Shown here: positions 8,594 through 17,750 of the stretch, piece by piece
Layout of the letters: each line of letters starts with the position of its first letter
Position numbering within the stretch: position 1 is the stretch's first letter
Origin: Anderseniella sp963787895
Lineage (GTDB): Bacteria > Pseudomonadota > Alphaproteobacteria > Rhizobiales > Aestuariivirgaceae
Assembly (NCBI GenBank): GCA_963787895.1
Contig: CAWBEX010000007.1
Location: forward strand, 496,001 to 560,000
Direction of reading: 5' to 3'
DNA length: 64,000 nucleotides
Notes under the pieces: model-generated
What the model saw: the letters and a program-made list of their open reading frames with translations, nothing else
What the model was told of the DNA's origin: nothing
Databases searched by the model: none
Translations under genes and position numbers: made by a program

Positions 8594-9958
8594 GTGCGGC
8601 GACTTGCTTCCATCATCGCAACCATGTTGCTTGCTATCAGTTTTGGTACTGGTGCTGTCCGCGCGCTTGATGTCGATGTAAAAGAGTACCAGCTCGACAA
8701 TGGCATGAAGGTCATTGTGGTGCCTGACCATCGTGCGCCTGTGGTCACACACATGATGTGGATTAGGGTCGGCTCTGCCGATGAAGAGATCGGCAAGTCC
8801 GGCATCGCTCACTATCTTGAGCACCTGCTGTTCAAGGGAACCAAGCGGTTGAAACCGGGTGAATTCTCCCGGATCATCAGGGAGAACGGCGGCGAAGACA
8901 ACGCGTTCACCAGCTATGACTTCACAGCTTACTATGAGCGCATCGCCACTGACCGGTTGGAACTTGTGATGGACCTCGGGGCAGATCGTTTTGCGAACAC
9001 CGTTTTCAATGACAAGGACATCAAGACCGAACTGGAAGTGGTCAAGGAAGAACGCCGTTCAAGGACCGACAACAACCCTTCTGCGTTGCTGGCCGAACAG
9101 CTTTCCGCTGCTGCCTACACCGCCCATACATATGGCAGGCCGATTATCGGCTGGATGTCAGAGGTTGAGAATCTCAAGGCTGCTGACGCACAGGCGTTTT
9201 ACCAGAAATACTATACGCCTTCCAACGCCGCATTGGTGGTTGCCGGAGATGTGGAACCTGAAGCTGTGCTGGAACTGGCAAAGAAATATTATGGCAAGCT
9301 TCCCAAATCCGCATCGACACCTCAGCGCAAGAGGACACAGGAACCTGATCCCATTGCTGCAAAGCGGGTGATCATGGAAGATCCACGTGTTGCCAGCCCT
9401 GAATTCAGCCGCATATACCTCGTGCCCGGTGTCAATCAGGCTGCAAAGGGCGAGTCGGAAGGACTTGATGTGCTGGGACAGGTGCTGGGCCGCGGCAGTT
9501 CATCATATCTGTACAGTGAACTGGTCACCCGCCAGCGCATCGCCTCACAGGTTGTAAGCTGGTACAATGGCGACACGCTCGACGGCGGAGAACTCAGCAT
9601 TACTGTTTCGCCAGCTCCTGGAGTGAGTGCCGAGAAGGCCGAGGCAGCCCTGGATGACGCAATTGCCGCATTCTTGAAGAAGGGCGTCGAGCAGGACACT
9701 GTTGACCGTAGTGTGAATGAACTGGTGTCCAGTGCAGTGTATGCCGTCGACAGCCAGTTCCGCCTTGCCTACATCTTTGGTGCAGCTTTTGCCATCGGCC
9801 AATCGGTTGAAAACGCCAAAGGGTGGACTGGCAGGGTGAAGCAGGTTACCACAGATGACGTCAATGCCGTTGCTCGCAAATATCTTGTATCGCGGCGTAC
9901 TGCCACTGGCATTTTGGTGCCTGGCCCTGCCAAGACCGCGAACGCGACCCAGAATTAG
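8594..9958 (+). CDS. M16 family zinc peptidase, catalytic member
   Basis: A protein of about 454 residues with a signal peptide (VRRLASIIATMLLAISFGTG) and a periplasmic M16 peptidase fold. The inverted zinc motif HxxEH is present as HYLEHLLFKGT, with the downstream acidic ligand in the ELEVVKEERRS helix. The C-terminal M16 half follows (LGRGSSSYLYSELV). GTG 8594 is preferred as start because it puts the twin-arginine-like positive charge right before the hydrophobic core and gives normal family length. The same frame is open from ATG 8414, but those 60 codons do not look coding. It is paired with the next gene, which lacks the metal site. Confidence 0.85.
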   Translation: MRRLASIIATMLLAISFGTGAVRALDVDVKEYQLDNGMKVIVVPDHRAPVVTHMMWIRVGSADEEIGKSGIAHYLEHLLFKGTKRLKPGEFSRIIRENGGEDNAFTSYDFTAYYERIATDRLELVMDLGADRFANTVFNDKDIKTELEVVKEERRSRTDNNPSALLAEQLSAAAYTAHTYGRPIIGWMSEVENLKAADAQAFYQKYYTPSNAALVVAGDVEPEAVLELAKKYYGKLPKSASTPQRKRTQEPDPIAAKRVIMEDPRVASPEFSRIYLVPGVNQAAKGESEGLDVLGQVLGRGSSSYLYSELVTRQRIASQVVSWYNGDTLDGGELSITVSPAPGVSAEKAEAALDDAIAAFLKKGVEQDTVDRSVNELVSSAVYAVDSQFRLAYIFGAAFAIGQSVENAKGWTGRVKQVTTDDVNAVARKYLVSRRTATGILVPGPAKTANATQN

Positions 9959-9973
9959 GTGACAGGTAGGCAA

Positions 9974-11314
9974 ATGCACACACTCAGACTAATCATCCTG
10001 ACAATGCTGATCTGCCTGGCGCAGGTGGTCCAGGCCCACGCATTTGAGATCACTGAAGTGAAATCACCCGGTGGAATCAAGGCCTGGCTTGTCTCCGACA
10101 AGACTGTGCCGCTCATAACCATGAACTTTTCCTTCCGTGCAGGCGGGGTATCAGACCCTGAAAACAAACCGGGGCGTTCGTACTTCCTGTCAGGCATGCT
10201 TGATGAAGGTGCTGGCGATCTGGGGTCCGAAGCATTTCAGCGGCGCATTTCAGAACTTGCCGTTCGCATGAGCTATGACAACGAGCGCGAGTTTTTTGAA
10301 GGAGGGTTCCAGACCCTGAGCGAAAACCGGGTTGAAGCATTTGACCTGCTTCGGCTTGCGCTCAACAGCCCCCGGTTTGATCAAGCACCAATGGACAAGG
10401 TCCGAGGCCAGATATTGCTTGGTATCAAGGATGATCTGGAAAATCCGAGCAGTATCTCCAGCAAGGCTTTGCTGGACACCATGCTTGGCACCCACCCCTA
10501 TGCACGTGGTTCAAAAGGGACACCTGAAGCCATCAGTGCTATGACGCCGCAGGATCTCAAGGAGGCATGGCGTGCAACATTCGTGCGCGACAGGCTGTTG
10601 GTGGCTGTTGTCGGTGATATCACCGCCGCTGAACTGGCGCCGCTGCTGGACCATGTATTTGGCGATCTGCCCACAAGCTCCGAGCCAATCAGCGTGCCGG
10701 AGGTGCAGGCGCCGGAAACTGGTTCGATAACAATTATAGAACGCGACATTCCCCAGTCGGTGATGACATTCGCCATGCCCGGCATGCCGCGCAGCGACCC
10801 AGACTTTATGACCGCCTATGTCATGAATTTTGTACTTGGTGACGGTGGTTTCGGATCCAGGTTGATGGAAGAGGTTCGCGAGAAGCGCGGCTTGACCTAT
10901 GGCATTTACACCGGTCTTGCAGCCTGGACGAATGGCGGTCTTTTGACAGGATCAGTTTCAACTCAAAACTCCAAGGCAGGTGAAACGCTGGACGTGCTGC
11001 GCGCTGAACTGGTCAAGATGGCTGCGTCCGGGCCCACTCAAAAAGAACTGGACGACGCGAAGAAGTACCTTACTGGCTCGTATGCATTGAGGTTCGACAG
11101 CGGCAGCAAGACTTCTGAGCAGTTGTTGGGCATAATGCAGCAGGATCTCGGCATTGATTACGTCAAGACGAGAAACAGCAAGATCAACGCAATCACCCTC
11201 GAGGATGCACGCCGTGTGGCACAGCGTCTGATCAAACCGGATGCGTTGACTATATCCATCGTTGGCCGGCCCGAAGGCATTCCACTGAAGGCCAATACAC
11301 GCAGCAGTCAGTAG
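9974..11314 (+). CDS. M16 family peptidase-like protein, non-catalytic partner
   Basis: A 446-residue secreted protein (signal peptide MHTLRLIILTMLICLAQVVQA). It has the M16 fold, but the zinc motif is replaced: the HxxEH position reads YFLSGMLDEGAGD. The substrate-binding C-terminal signature FGSRLMEEVREKRGLTYGIY is intact. In two-subunit M16 peptidases one chain carries zinc and the other the Arg/Tyr substrate residues, so this is very likely the partner of the preceding gene. ATG 9974 lies 16 bp after the upstream stop with AGG spacing; a GTG at 9959 in the same frame is an alternative. Confidence 0.85.
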   Translation: MHTLRLIILTMLICLAQVVQAHAFEITEVKSPGGIKAWLVSDKTVPLITMNFSFRAGGVSDPENKPGRSYFLSGMLDEGAGDLGSEAFQRRISELAVRMSYDNEREFFEGGFQTLSENRVEAFDLLRLALNSPRFDQAPMDKVRGQILLGIKDDLENPSSISSKALLDTMLGTHPYARGSKGTPEAISAMTPQDLKEAWRATFVRDRLLVAVVGDITAAELAPLLDHVFGDLPTSSEPISVPEVQAPETGSITIIERDIPQSVMTFAMPGMPRSDPDFMTAYVMNFVLGDGGFGSRLMEEVREKRGLTYGIYTGLAAWTNGGLLTGSVSTQNSKAGETLDVLRAELVKMAASGPTQKELDDAKKYLTGSYALRFDSGSKTSEQLLGIMQQDLGIDYVKTRNSKINAITLEDARRVAQRLIKPDALTISIVGRPEGIPLKANTRSSQ

Positions 11315-11427
11315 CACGCCGCAGGCGGCAAAACTTCGCATTCTGTTTGCGGACTGCCAGGCCGAATCTGCTACCTTGCTGCGGCAAGGCCGCGGGTGCT
11401 GATTGACCCGCTACAGGGGCGTTCAGC

Positions 11428-12753
11428 ATGAAGACCAGAACCTTTGACAGCGCAGCGTTTCAGGACATCTCCGGCTGTCTTGCAGAAAAGGTGGCAGACG
11501 CAGGCCTGACAGAGAGTGAACTTCATGCAGCGAGACTACGCGCTGGTGCGGCGCGTACCCGCGTCAAAGGGATGCATCACGACCGCGCGCTGCCATTGTT
11601 GTGTCTTCCAGACAGGGTGGACGATTTGCCAGCATGCCAGGAAGCAGCTGCGTTCTTGCGCGATGGTGCAACAGACATTGTGTTCTTTGGCACCGGCGGC
11701 TCATCGCTCGGTGCTCAGGCGCTGGTGCAACTGGCCGGTTACCGGGTGCCCGGATGTGAGGCTTCGCTCGGCGCGCGGTTTCATTTCTTTGATAATCTGG
11801 ACGCTTCCACTCTGGCAGAAGCGCTTTCCAGCATGCCGCTTTCCACGACCCGATTTCTCATCGTATCCAAGTCCGGCAGCACACCTGAAACAATGGTCCA
11901 GTTGGTTTGCACCATAGCTGCACTTGAAGCTGCCGGTTTAAAGCCATCTGCCTGCTGTGTGGCATTGACGGAATCTGGTGACGCGACAACTAACCCGCTG
12001 CTGGAAATTGCTCAGTCGCACAACATGCTGTTGCTCGACCACGACCCCAATGTGGGCGGCAGGTTTTCTGCACTCTCCAATGTCGGCATTTTGCCGGCTA
12101 TGGTTGCGGGACTTGATGTTCTGGCCATTCGTGCCGGTGCTGGCGAAGTGGTGTCTGCCTTGCTGGCCGATGACAATGCCTCGCCTGTACTGGGTGCGGC
12201 GCTCACTGTGGCATTGCAGGAAGTGCGGGGCATGAACGTGTCGGTCATGATGCCCTATGCCGACCGCCTGCGGTTGTTCTCCGCCTGGTATGCGCAATTG
12301 TGGGCGGAAAGCCTCGGCAAGGATGGTTTGGGCTCACAGCCTGTTGCTGCTGCCGGCCCTGTGGACCAGCATTCCCAGATGCAGCTGTTTATCGATGGTC
12401 CGTCCGGCCGCCTTGTCAATCTCATCAGCCCGGCAACCCAGGGCCAGGGCCAGCGTTTGCCGGAAACCTTGGGCAGCAATCCCAAGCTGGCCTATCTGGC
12501 AGGGCGAACCGTGGGAGACGTCACTGCCTGCCAGCAAGTCGCAGCCGCTCAAGTGCTCGTGCGCAATGGCTGTCCAGTGCGAGTGTTCGCTGTGGACAAG
12601 GTGGATGAGCGGGCCATTGGACAGCTGATGATGCACTTCATGCTTGAAACCATCATGGCGGGGTTCATGATGGGGGTTGACCCGTTCGACCAACCCGCCG
12701 TGGAGCAGGGCAAGGTACTCACTCGAGAGTATCTTCAGGCCATGAAAAAGTGA
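11428..12753 (+). CDS. pgi: Glucose-6-phosphate isomerase
   Basis: A 441-residue cytosolic sugar isomerase with two SIS domains. It interconverts glucose 6-phosphate and fructose 6-phosphate. Visible motifs are FFGTGGSSLGAQAL (sugar-phosphate loop), SKSGSTPETM, NVGGRFSALS and GPVDQHSQMQLF. It belongs to the shorter bacterial form rather than the 550-residue form of enterobacteria. The stop overlaps the mutL start by one base (TGATG). The 113 bp upstream contain a short CCTTGC/GCAAGG hairpin (11374-11389) without a T tract, so I do not call a terminator. Confidence 0.9.
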   Translation: MKTRTFDSAAFQDISGCLAEKVADAGLTESELHAARLRAGAARTRVKGMHHDRALPLLCLPDRVDDLPACQEAAAFLRDGATDIVFFGTGGSSLGAQALVQLAGYRVPGCEASLGARFHFFDNLDASTLAEALSSMPLSTTRFLIVSKSGSTPETMVQLVCTIAALEAAGLKPSACCVALTESGDATTNPLLEIAQSHNMLLLDHDPNVGGRFSALSNVGILPAMVAGLDVLAIRAGAGEVVSALLADDNASPVLGAALTVALQEVRGMNVSVMMPYADRLRLFSAWYAQLWAESLGKDGLGSQPVAAAGPVDQHSQMQLFIDGPSGRLVNLISPATQGQGQRLPETLGSNPKLAYLAGRTVGDVTACQQVAAAQVLVRNGCPVRVFAVDKVDERAIGQLMMHFMLETIMAGFMMGVDPFDQPAVEQGKVLTREYLQAMKK

Positions 12754-14501
12754 TGCTGCGCAGACTGTCGGAAAATACTGTCAACCGAATTGCCGCAGGT
12801 GAGGTCATCGAGCGGCCAGCCAGTGTTGTGAAGGAACTCGTGGAAAACGCGCTTGATGCTGGCAGTACCTCGATTGAAGTCAGTCTGTCCGGTGGAGGGC
12901 GTACGCTGATTCGCGTAGCTGATGACGGATTCGGAATGAGCGGTGACGAGCTTGACCTTGCGGTTGAACGTCATGCCACCTCGAAGCTTGCTGACGACGA
13001 TCTGGTCAACATCCGCACCCTAGGGTTTCGCGGCGAAGCGCTGCCGTCGATCGGAGCCGTCGCTCGCTTGAAGATCACCTCCCGACCGGCATCTGGTGGA
13101 AGCGCGCACGAGATCCGCGTCGAAGGTGGCCGCAAGTCAGCCGTGCGCCCCGCAGCACACTCAAAGGGCACCGCCATCGAAGTATCGGACTTGTTCTTTG
13201 CGGTGCCTGTCAGGCTCAAGTTCCTGAAGTCTGAACGTGCCGAAACCGCAGAGGCCGCTGATATCGTGCGTCGCCTTGCCATGGCAAATCCGTCTGTGCG
13301 GTTCGTGATGACATCGCAAGGCCGCACGCTGATGGACTTTCGGGCAGAAGAGCGTGAGGCACGGGTGCATGCAGTTGTGGGCGAAGAGTTTGCCGGCAAT
13401 GCCGTGATGGTGGACGCAGTGCGTGAGAACATCACGCTCAAGGGCCTTGTAAGCCTGCCGACGTATCATCGTGCCCAGGCCAACCAGCAATTCGTTCATG
13501 TCAATGGCCGGCCGGTTCGCGACAAGGTTATGGCAGGCGCGTTGCGTGGGGCTTATGCAGACTTCATGATGCGAGGTCGCCATCCTGCAGTTGCGCTGTT
13601 TCTGGAGGTGCCGCCGGAAGAAGTGGATGTGAACGTGCACCCGGCAAAGACGGAAGTGCGCTTCCGTGATGCTGGACTGGTGCGCGGGCTCATTGTCGGG
13701 TCCATCCGTGAAGCGCTGGCCGGGGCCGGTCACCGGGCGTCAAATACGGTTGGTGCGGGCACCATTCAGTCGTTCAGGCAGCCCTGGCAGCCCGCAGGGC
13801 AATCCACAAGCGCTGGTCTCTCACCAACCGGCTTTGCAGAAAATGCGCAGACCGCTTTCGAAGCATTTGCCCCGCCGGCTGGCGATGTGCAGTCACTGCC
13901 TCCCAATGAGCAGCAAATTGCAGCGCCGCTGGGCGCGCCTCGTGCGCAGCTGCATGAGAATTACATCATCTCCCAAACGGTTGATGGTGTGGTGATAGTT
14001 GATCAGCACGCTGCGCATGAACGGCTGGTCTACGAGAAGATGAAAAAGCAACTTGCAGCTCAGGGCATCCGAACACAACCACTCCTCGTACCTGAGGTGG
14101 TTGAACTTGATTCCGCTTCGGCGCAACGCCTGGTCGACGCGGCCGACGATCTGGCCAGGTCTGGTCTGGTGCTGGACAGCTTTGGCCCTTCGGCAATTGC
14201 CGTTCGCGAAGTGCCTGCACTCATTGCAGGAGGCAATATTGCCCGGCTCATCAAGGATCTGGCTGATGACCTCGAAGCCTTTGGTGCATCAACCGGTGTC
14301 GCCAGCCGGGTGGATCATGTGCTGTCTACCATGGCGTGCCATGGGTCCGTCAGGTCCGGCCGCCGGCTCAAGCCGGAGGAGATGAATGCGTTGCTGCGTG
14401 AAATGGAAGCGACACCTCACTCCGGCCAGTGCAACCATGGAAGACCCACTTATGTGGAGCTGAAACTATCTGATATTGAACGACTTTTTGGTCGCAGTTG
14501 A
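12753..14501 (+). CDS. mutL: DNA mismatch repair protein MutL
   Basis: A 582-residue protein with an N-terminal GHKL ATPase: GEVIERPASVVKELVENALD, DDGFGMS and GFRGEALPSI. A proline/alanine-rich linker (about 330-395) and a C-terminal dimerisation/endonuclease domain follow. The endonuclease motif DQHAAHERLVYE fits DQHA-x2-E-x4-E, and the accompanying ACHGSVR and CNHGRPT motifs are present. The protein is thus expected to nick DNA itself, as in bacteria lacking MutH. The start overlaps the pgi stop; the frame also offers GTG 12750. Confidence 0.92.
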   Translation: MLRRLSENTVNRIAAGEVIERPASVVKELVENALDAGSTSIEVSLSGGGRTLIRVADDGFGMSGDELDLAVERHATSKLADDDLVNIRTLGFRGEALPSIGAVARLKITSRPASGGSAHEIRVEGGRKSAVRPAAHSKGTAIEVSDLFFAVPVRLKFLKSERAETAEAADIVRRLAMANPSVRFVMTSQGRTLMDFRAEEREARVHAVVGEEFAGNAVMVDAVRENITLKGLVSLPTYHRAQANQQFVHVNGRPVRDKVMAGALRGAYADFMMRGRHPAVALFLEVPPEEVDVNVHPAKTEVRFRDAGLVRGLIVGSIREALAGAGHRASNTVGAGTIQSFRQPWQPAGQSTSAGLSPTGFAENAQTAFEAFAPPAGDVQSLPPNEQQIAAPLGAPRAQLHENYIISQTVDGVVIVDQHAAHERLVYEKMKKQLAAQGIRTQPLLVPEVVELDSASAQRLVDAADDLARSGLVLDSFGPSAIAVREVPALIAGGNIARLIKDLADDLEAFGASTGVASRVDHVLSTMACHGSVRSGRRLKPEEMNALLREMEATPHSGQCNHGRPTYVELKLSDIERLFGRS

Positions 14502-14510
14502 AGTGTTACA

Positions 14511-15653
14511 CTAGCGCTTCAGGTGGTCCAGCAGATGCACGCAAAGCCCGGCCATCAAACCCCAGAACGCAGCGCCAATGCCAAACGCAGCTATGCCTGA
14601 TGCGGTCACTATGAAGGTTGTTGCTGCAGCGAAGCGGGTAGTGTTGTCCTCGAATGCCGACGACAGCGCCCCCATCAACGGGGAGATCAGGGCAAGGCCA
14701 GCTACCGCTGCAATGATGGCTTTTGGCATGGCTGCGATGGTTGGAATTATGACCGGACCAGATGCACCAATTACAATCCATACAGCACCATAGGCGAGGC
14801 CAACCTTCCATCGTCTCGACTTGTCGGAGTGGACATCGTCGCCCATGCAGATGGCGGCGGTAATGGCCGCCATGTTGAATGTGTGCGAACCAAACATTGC
14901 AATTATCGCCGAGCCAATGCCTGTAACGCCAAGCGAAGCTGCAACCGGAGGCGTAAAGCCATGCGCCCGCATGACAGCAAAGCCGGGAAGGTTCTGCGAG
15001 GCCATGGTAACGAGGTAGAGCGGCACACCGAGGCCTATCAAGACGGCCGGATTGAATTGCGGCATGACGAAAACAAGAGGCTGCACGTCAAATCGGAAAG
15101 AGGGGGCAGGCACTCCGGCATAGGTAAAACCGATGGCTAACCCGGCCGCCAATGCCGCCAGCACCGCATAAAGTGGGCTGATCATTCGAATGACAAGGAA
15201 CACTGCTATCAGGGGTAACACCAGTTCCCAGTCGCTCACAGCGTAAGAGGCCACGGCAACACAGAATGGCAAAAGTACACCTGCAAGCATGCCTGACGCG
15301 ATGCCTGTGGGGATGGAGCTGACAGCCCGGTTGACCGGTGGCAGCGCACCAGTGAGAGCGATCAATCCGCCTGCCAGTATGAATGCACCGGCGGCTTCAT
15401 TGATGTTGATGCCCGTAGAAGCCGCGATGAGCGCTGCACCAGGCGTTGACCAGGCCAGCACAACAGGAACTCTCTTCCAGGTGCTCAGGATTATCGATCC
15501 GATTCCCTTGCCGAAACATACCGCTGCAATCCAGCTTGCGGTTTGTGCCGGGCTTGCTCCGACCGCCTGCGCAGCGGCAAGCACGATCGCAACCGAGGAA
15601 CCATACCCGACAAGTGCCGCTACCAGCGCGGCTGAAAACATCGAAGCGGTCAT
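14511..15653 (-). CDS. benE: BenE family benzoate:H+ symporter-like protein
   Basis: A 380-residue membrane protein with about 11-12 helices. Segments such as STPGAALIAASTG, PTGIASGMLAGVLLPF and GFAVMRAHGFTPPV with GSHTFNMAAITAAICMG are typical of the BenE benzoate transporter family. No aromatic degradation genes are near, so the actual cargo is unsure. It is the last gene of rluB-rsmD-benE, overlapping the rsmD stop by four bases, and its end is 10 bp from the end of mutL. Confidence 0.85.
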   Translation of the reverse strand: MTASMFSAALVAALVGYGSSVAIVLAAAQAVGASPAQTASWIAAVCFGKGIGSIILSTWKRVPVVLAWSTPGAALIAASTGININEAAGAFILAGGLIALTGALPPVNRAVSSIPTGIASGMLAGVLLPFCVAVASYAVSDWELVLPLIAVFLVIRMISPLYAVLAALAAGLAIGFTYAGVPAPSFRFDVQPLVFVMPQFNPAVLIGLGVPLYLVTMASQNLPGFAVMRAHGFTPPVAASLGVTGIGSAIIAMFGSHTFNMAAITAAICMGDDVHSDKSRRWKVGLAYGAVWIVIGASGPVIIPTIAAMPKAIIAAVAGLALISPLMGALSSAFEDNTTRFAAATTFIVTASGIAAFGIGAAFWGLMAGLCVHLLDHLKR

Positions 15654-16219
15654 TGCTCAGCCTCAAGATACCGAAGTGTCAGCACTCTGGTGTCGCCGTA
15701 CTTGGCGTCATGCAGCAAATTCAATGCGGCGGGCACATCGATTTCGGCTTTTGCTGCTTCTTCGGCAACGATTATCGCGCCGTCAACTAGCCATCCGCCC
15801 TCTATTAGGGAGGCGAGTGTCTTGCCCACCAGGCCCTTGCCGTAAGGAGGATCCAGAAAAACCAGTGAAAACGGTGACATGGGCGTGCATGAACCCAGTT
15901 TCGCCGCATCGCGCCGCCACAGCTTGCATTGTCCGATTACGCCCAGTGCGTCTGCATTGCGCCGGATAATGCCGCGTGCACGGTCATTTTCATCAATGAA
16001 CAGCACATTTCGTGCGCCGCGAGACAGCGCTTCAAGCCCCAAGGCCCCGGTTCCTGCAAACAGATCAAGCACGCGAGTGCCGTCAATGTTGAAGTCGGGT
16101 ACACCGTGTTCAAGTCGGTTGAACACTGCCTCACGCACGCGATCTGTGGTTGGCCGGGTCTCTCGGCCTTCTGGCGCAGTTATGCTGCGGCCGCGGAACT
16201 TACCGCCGACGATCCGCAC
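15650..16219 (-). CDS. rsmD: 16S rRNA (guanine(966)-N2)-methyltransferase
   Basis: A 189-residue SAM-dependent methyltransferase acting on 16S rRNA G966. The opening RIVGGKFRGRSITAP, the RPTTDRVREAVFN box, the SAM loop LDLFAGTGALGLEALSRGA and the catalytic FLDPPYG motif are all visible. GTG 16219 is chosen because homology begins exactly there. The frame stays open to 16441, but that extension is only the other-frame shadow of the Lys/Ala-rich tail of rluB. The gene overlaps the rluB stop by 20 bases and the benE start by four. Confidence 0.9.
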   Translation of the reverse strand: MRIVGGKFRGRSITAPEGRETRPTTDRVREAVFNRLEHGVPDFNIDGTRVLDLFAGTGALGLEALSRGARNVLFIDENDRARGIIRRNADALGVIGQCKLWRRDAAKLGSCTPMSPFSLVFLDPPYGKGLVGKTLASLIEGGWLVDGAIIVAEEAAKAEIDVPAALNLLHDAKYGDTRVLTLRYLEAEQ

Positions 16220-17264
16220 GCGCAGCTCCCTTGGCGGCCGGCTTTGCAGTCGGGCGCTTGCTGCCGGGCCCCTTGCTAGTTGACCCCTTGCCAGTTGGCT
16301 TCTTGCTGCCCTGGTTTTTGTTGGCTGGCACTTTGCCGCTTGATTTCTCGGTCGCAGGTTTGTCGGTTGGGCGCTTGTTCGCTGTTTTTCCTGCCGCTCT
16401 GGTGGCGGATTTGGATTCCGTTGCCGCTTTGGGTCGGGCACCAGGTTTGCGCTTGTATCCGCCGCGCACCTGCTCGTTCAGTACTTTTTGCGAAACCTCA
16501 TCAACCGCCCCGCGTGCCAGTTCGCCCAACTGGAATGGACCGAAAGAGGTGCGGATGAGACGGCCTACCTTGAGTCCAAGATGCTCACATATCTTCTTGA
16601 CCTCGCGGTTCTTGCCCTCGCGCAGCGCAATGGTCAGCCACACATTGGCGCCTTGTTCCTTGTCCAGTGTGGCCTCTATAGGACCATACTGTATGCCTTC
16701 CACCAAGAGCCCGTTCTTGAGCGCATCCAGTGCATCTTGCGCAACCTTGCCATTGGCACGCACGCGGTAGCGGCGCACCCACCCTGTTGCCGGCAACTCC
16801 AGCAGCCGGGCAAGGCCGCCATCGTTGGTCAACAGCAGTAACCCTTCAGTATTTATGTCGAGCCGCCCTATTGAAATAACACGAGGCATGTCGTCCGGCA
16901 TCTTGTCAAAAACAGATTGACGGTCTTTCTCGTCGCGGTGAGAAACAACAAGACCTGACGGTTTGTGATACCGCCAAAGCCGTGCAGGCTCGCGTTCGGG
17001 CAGGGGCTTGCCATCAACTTCGATCACGTCCGTTGGCAGCACCGTATGGGCAGGTGTGATCAATGGTTTGCCATTGATGCTCACTCTTCCCATCTCGATC
17101 CAGCGTTCTGCATCGCGCCGTGAGCAAAGACCTGCGCGTGCCATTACCTTGGCAACGCGTTCCGGCTTTCCTGCTTCTGCAGCTTCTGGTGGCGTGGAAG
17201 TGGTGGATTGTTTGCTGGACCTTCTCATGGCATCGCTTGTATCAGATGGTCTCGCATCGTGCAT
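16200..17264 (-). CDS. rluB: Ribosomal large-subunit pseudouridine synthase (RluB-like)
   Basis: A protein of about 354 residues. An N-terminal S4 RNA-binding domain (RVAKVMARAGLCSRRDAERWI) is followed by the RsuA/RluB catalytic domain with IGRLDINTEGLLLLTNDG, where the aspartate is the nucleophile, and REGKNREVKKICEHLGL. About 90 C-terminal residues are a Lys/Ala/Pro/Gly/Thr low-complexity tail with repeated KPT, GKT and SKGPGS-like units, probably basic and RNA-binding. ATG 17264 is a compromise: 17312 would cross the tadA start on the other strand, and 17228 is also possible. It modifies 23S rRNA near position 2605 if truly RluB. Confidence 0.85.
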   Translation of the reverse strand: MHDARPSDTSDAMRRSSKQSTTSTPPEAAEAGKPERVAKVMARAGLCSRRDAERWIEMGRVSINGKPLITPAHTVLPTDVIEVDGKPLPEREPARLWRYHKPSGLVVSHRDEKDRQSVFDKMPDDMPRVISIGRLDINTEGLLLLTNDGGLARLLELPATGWVRRYRVRANGKVAQDALDALKNGLLVEGIQYGPIEATLDKEQGANVWLTIALREGKNREVKKICEHLGLKVGRLIRTSFGPFQLGELARGAVDEVSQKVLNEQVRGGYKRKPGARPKAATESKSATRAAGKTANKRPTDKPATEKSSGKVPANKNQGSKKPTGKGSTSKGPGSKRPTAKPAAKGAARADRRR

Positions 17265-17294
17265 ACCATCAATTGTACCCAATGAAGTGAAGCC

Positions 17295-17750
17295 ATGAAG
17301 GCAAGTCTGCACCCCGCCATGAAGCTTGCCCTCGAGGAGGCAGCAGCCGCCGCCGCGCGCGGCGAGGTGCCGGTGGGGGCGTGCATTACGGCTCCGGATG
17401 GTTCAGTTGTCGCCAGTGCCGGAAATCGTACTATCGAGCTGAATGACCCGACAGCCCACGCGGAGATGTTGGTCATACGTGAGGCCGGCAAGGCACTGGG
17501 CTCGCAGCGTTTGACCGGCTGTGACCTGCATGTCACGCTGGAACCATGTGCCATGTGTGCGGCCGCCATTTCGTTTGCACGGATTGCCAGGCTCTACTTC
17601 GGCGCAGACGATGAGAAGATGGGCGCGGTAGATAATGGCCCGCGGTTTTACAAGCAATCCACCTGTCACCATGCGCCTCAGGTTTATTCCGGTCTGGGCG
17701 AGGCGAAGGCCCGGGAACTGCTGACTCAGTTCTTCAGAGAAAAGCGCTAA
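17295..17750 (+). CDS. tadA: tRNA adenosine(34) deaminase
   Basis: A 151-residue zinc deaminase that converts the wobble adenosine of tRNA-Arg(ACG) to inosine. The zinc and catalytic sites are THAEM (His and catalytic Glu) and EPCAMCAAA (two Cys). The ending VYSGLGEAKARELLTQFF is typical of TadA. It is transcribed divergently from rluB with about 30 bp between starts. Its stop overlaps that of the convergent patatin gene by four bases. Confidence 0.93.
   Translation: MKASLHPAMKLALEEAAAAAARGEVPVGACITAPDGSVVASAGNRTIELNDPTAHAEMLVIREAGKALGSQRLTGCDLHVTLEPCAMCAAAISFARIARLYFGADDEKMGAVDNGPRFYKQSTCHHAPQVYSGLGEAKARELLTQFFREKR

Noticed and set aside
11374..11389. Terminator before pgi
   Set aside because: A 6-bp stem without a T tract; too weak.
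16220..16441. N-terminal extension of rsmD
   Set aside because: Translated from the low-complexity rluB tail in another frame; RsmD homology begins at 16219.
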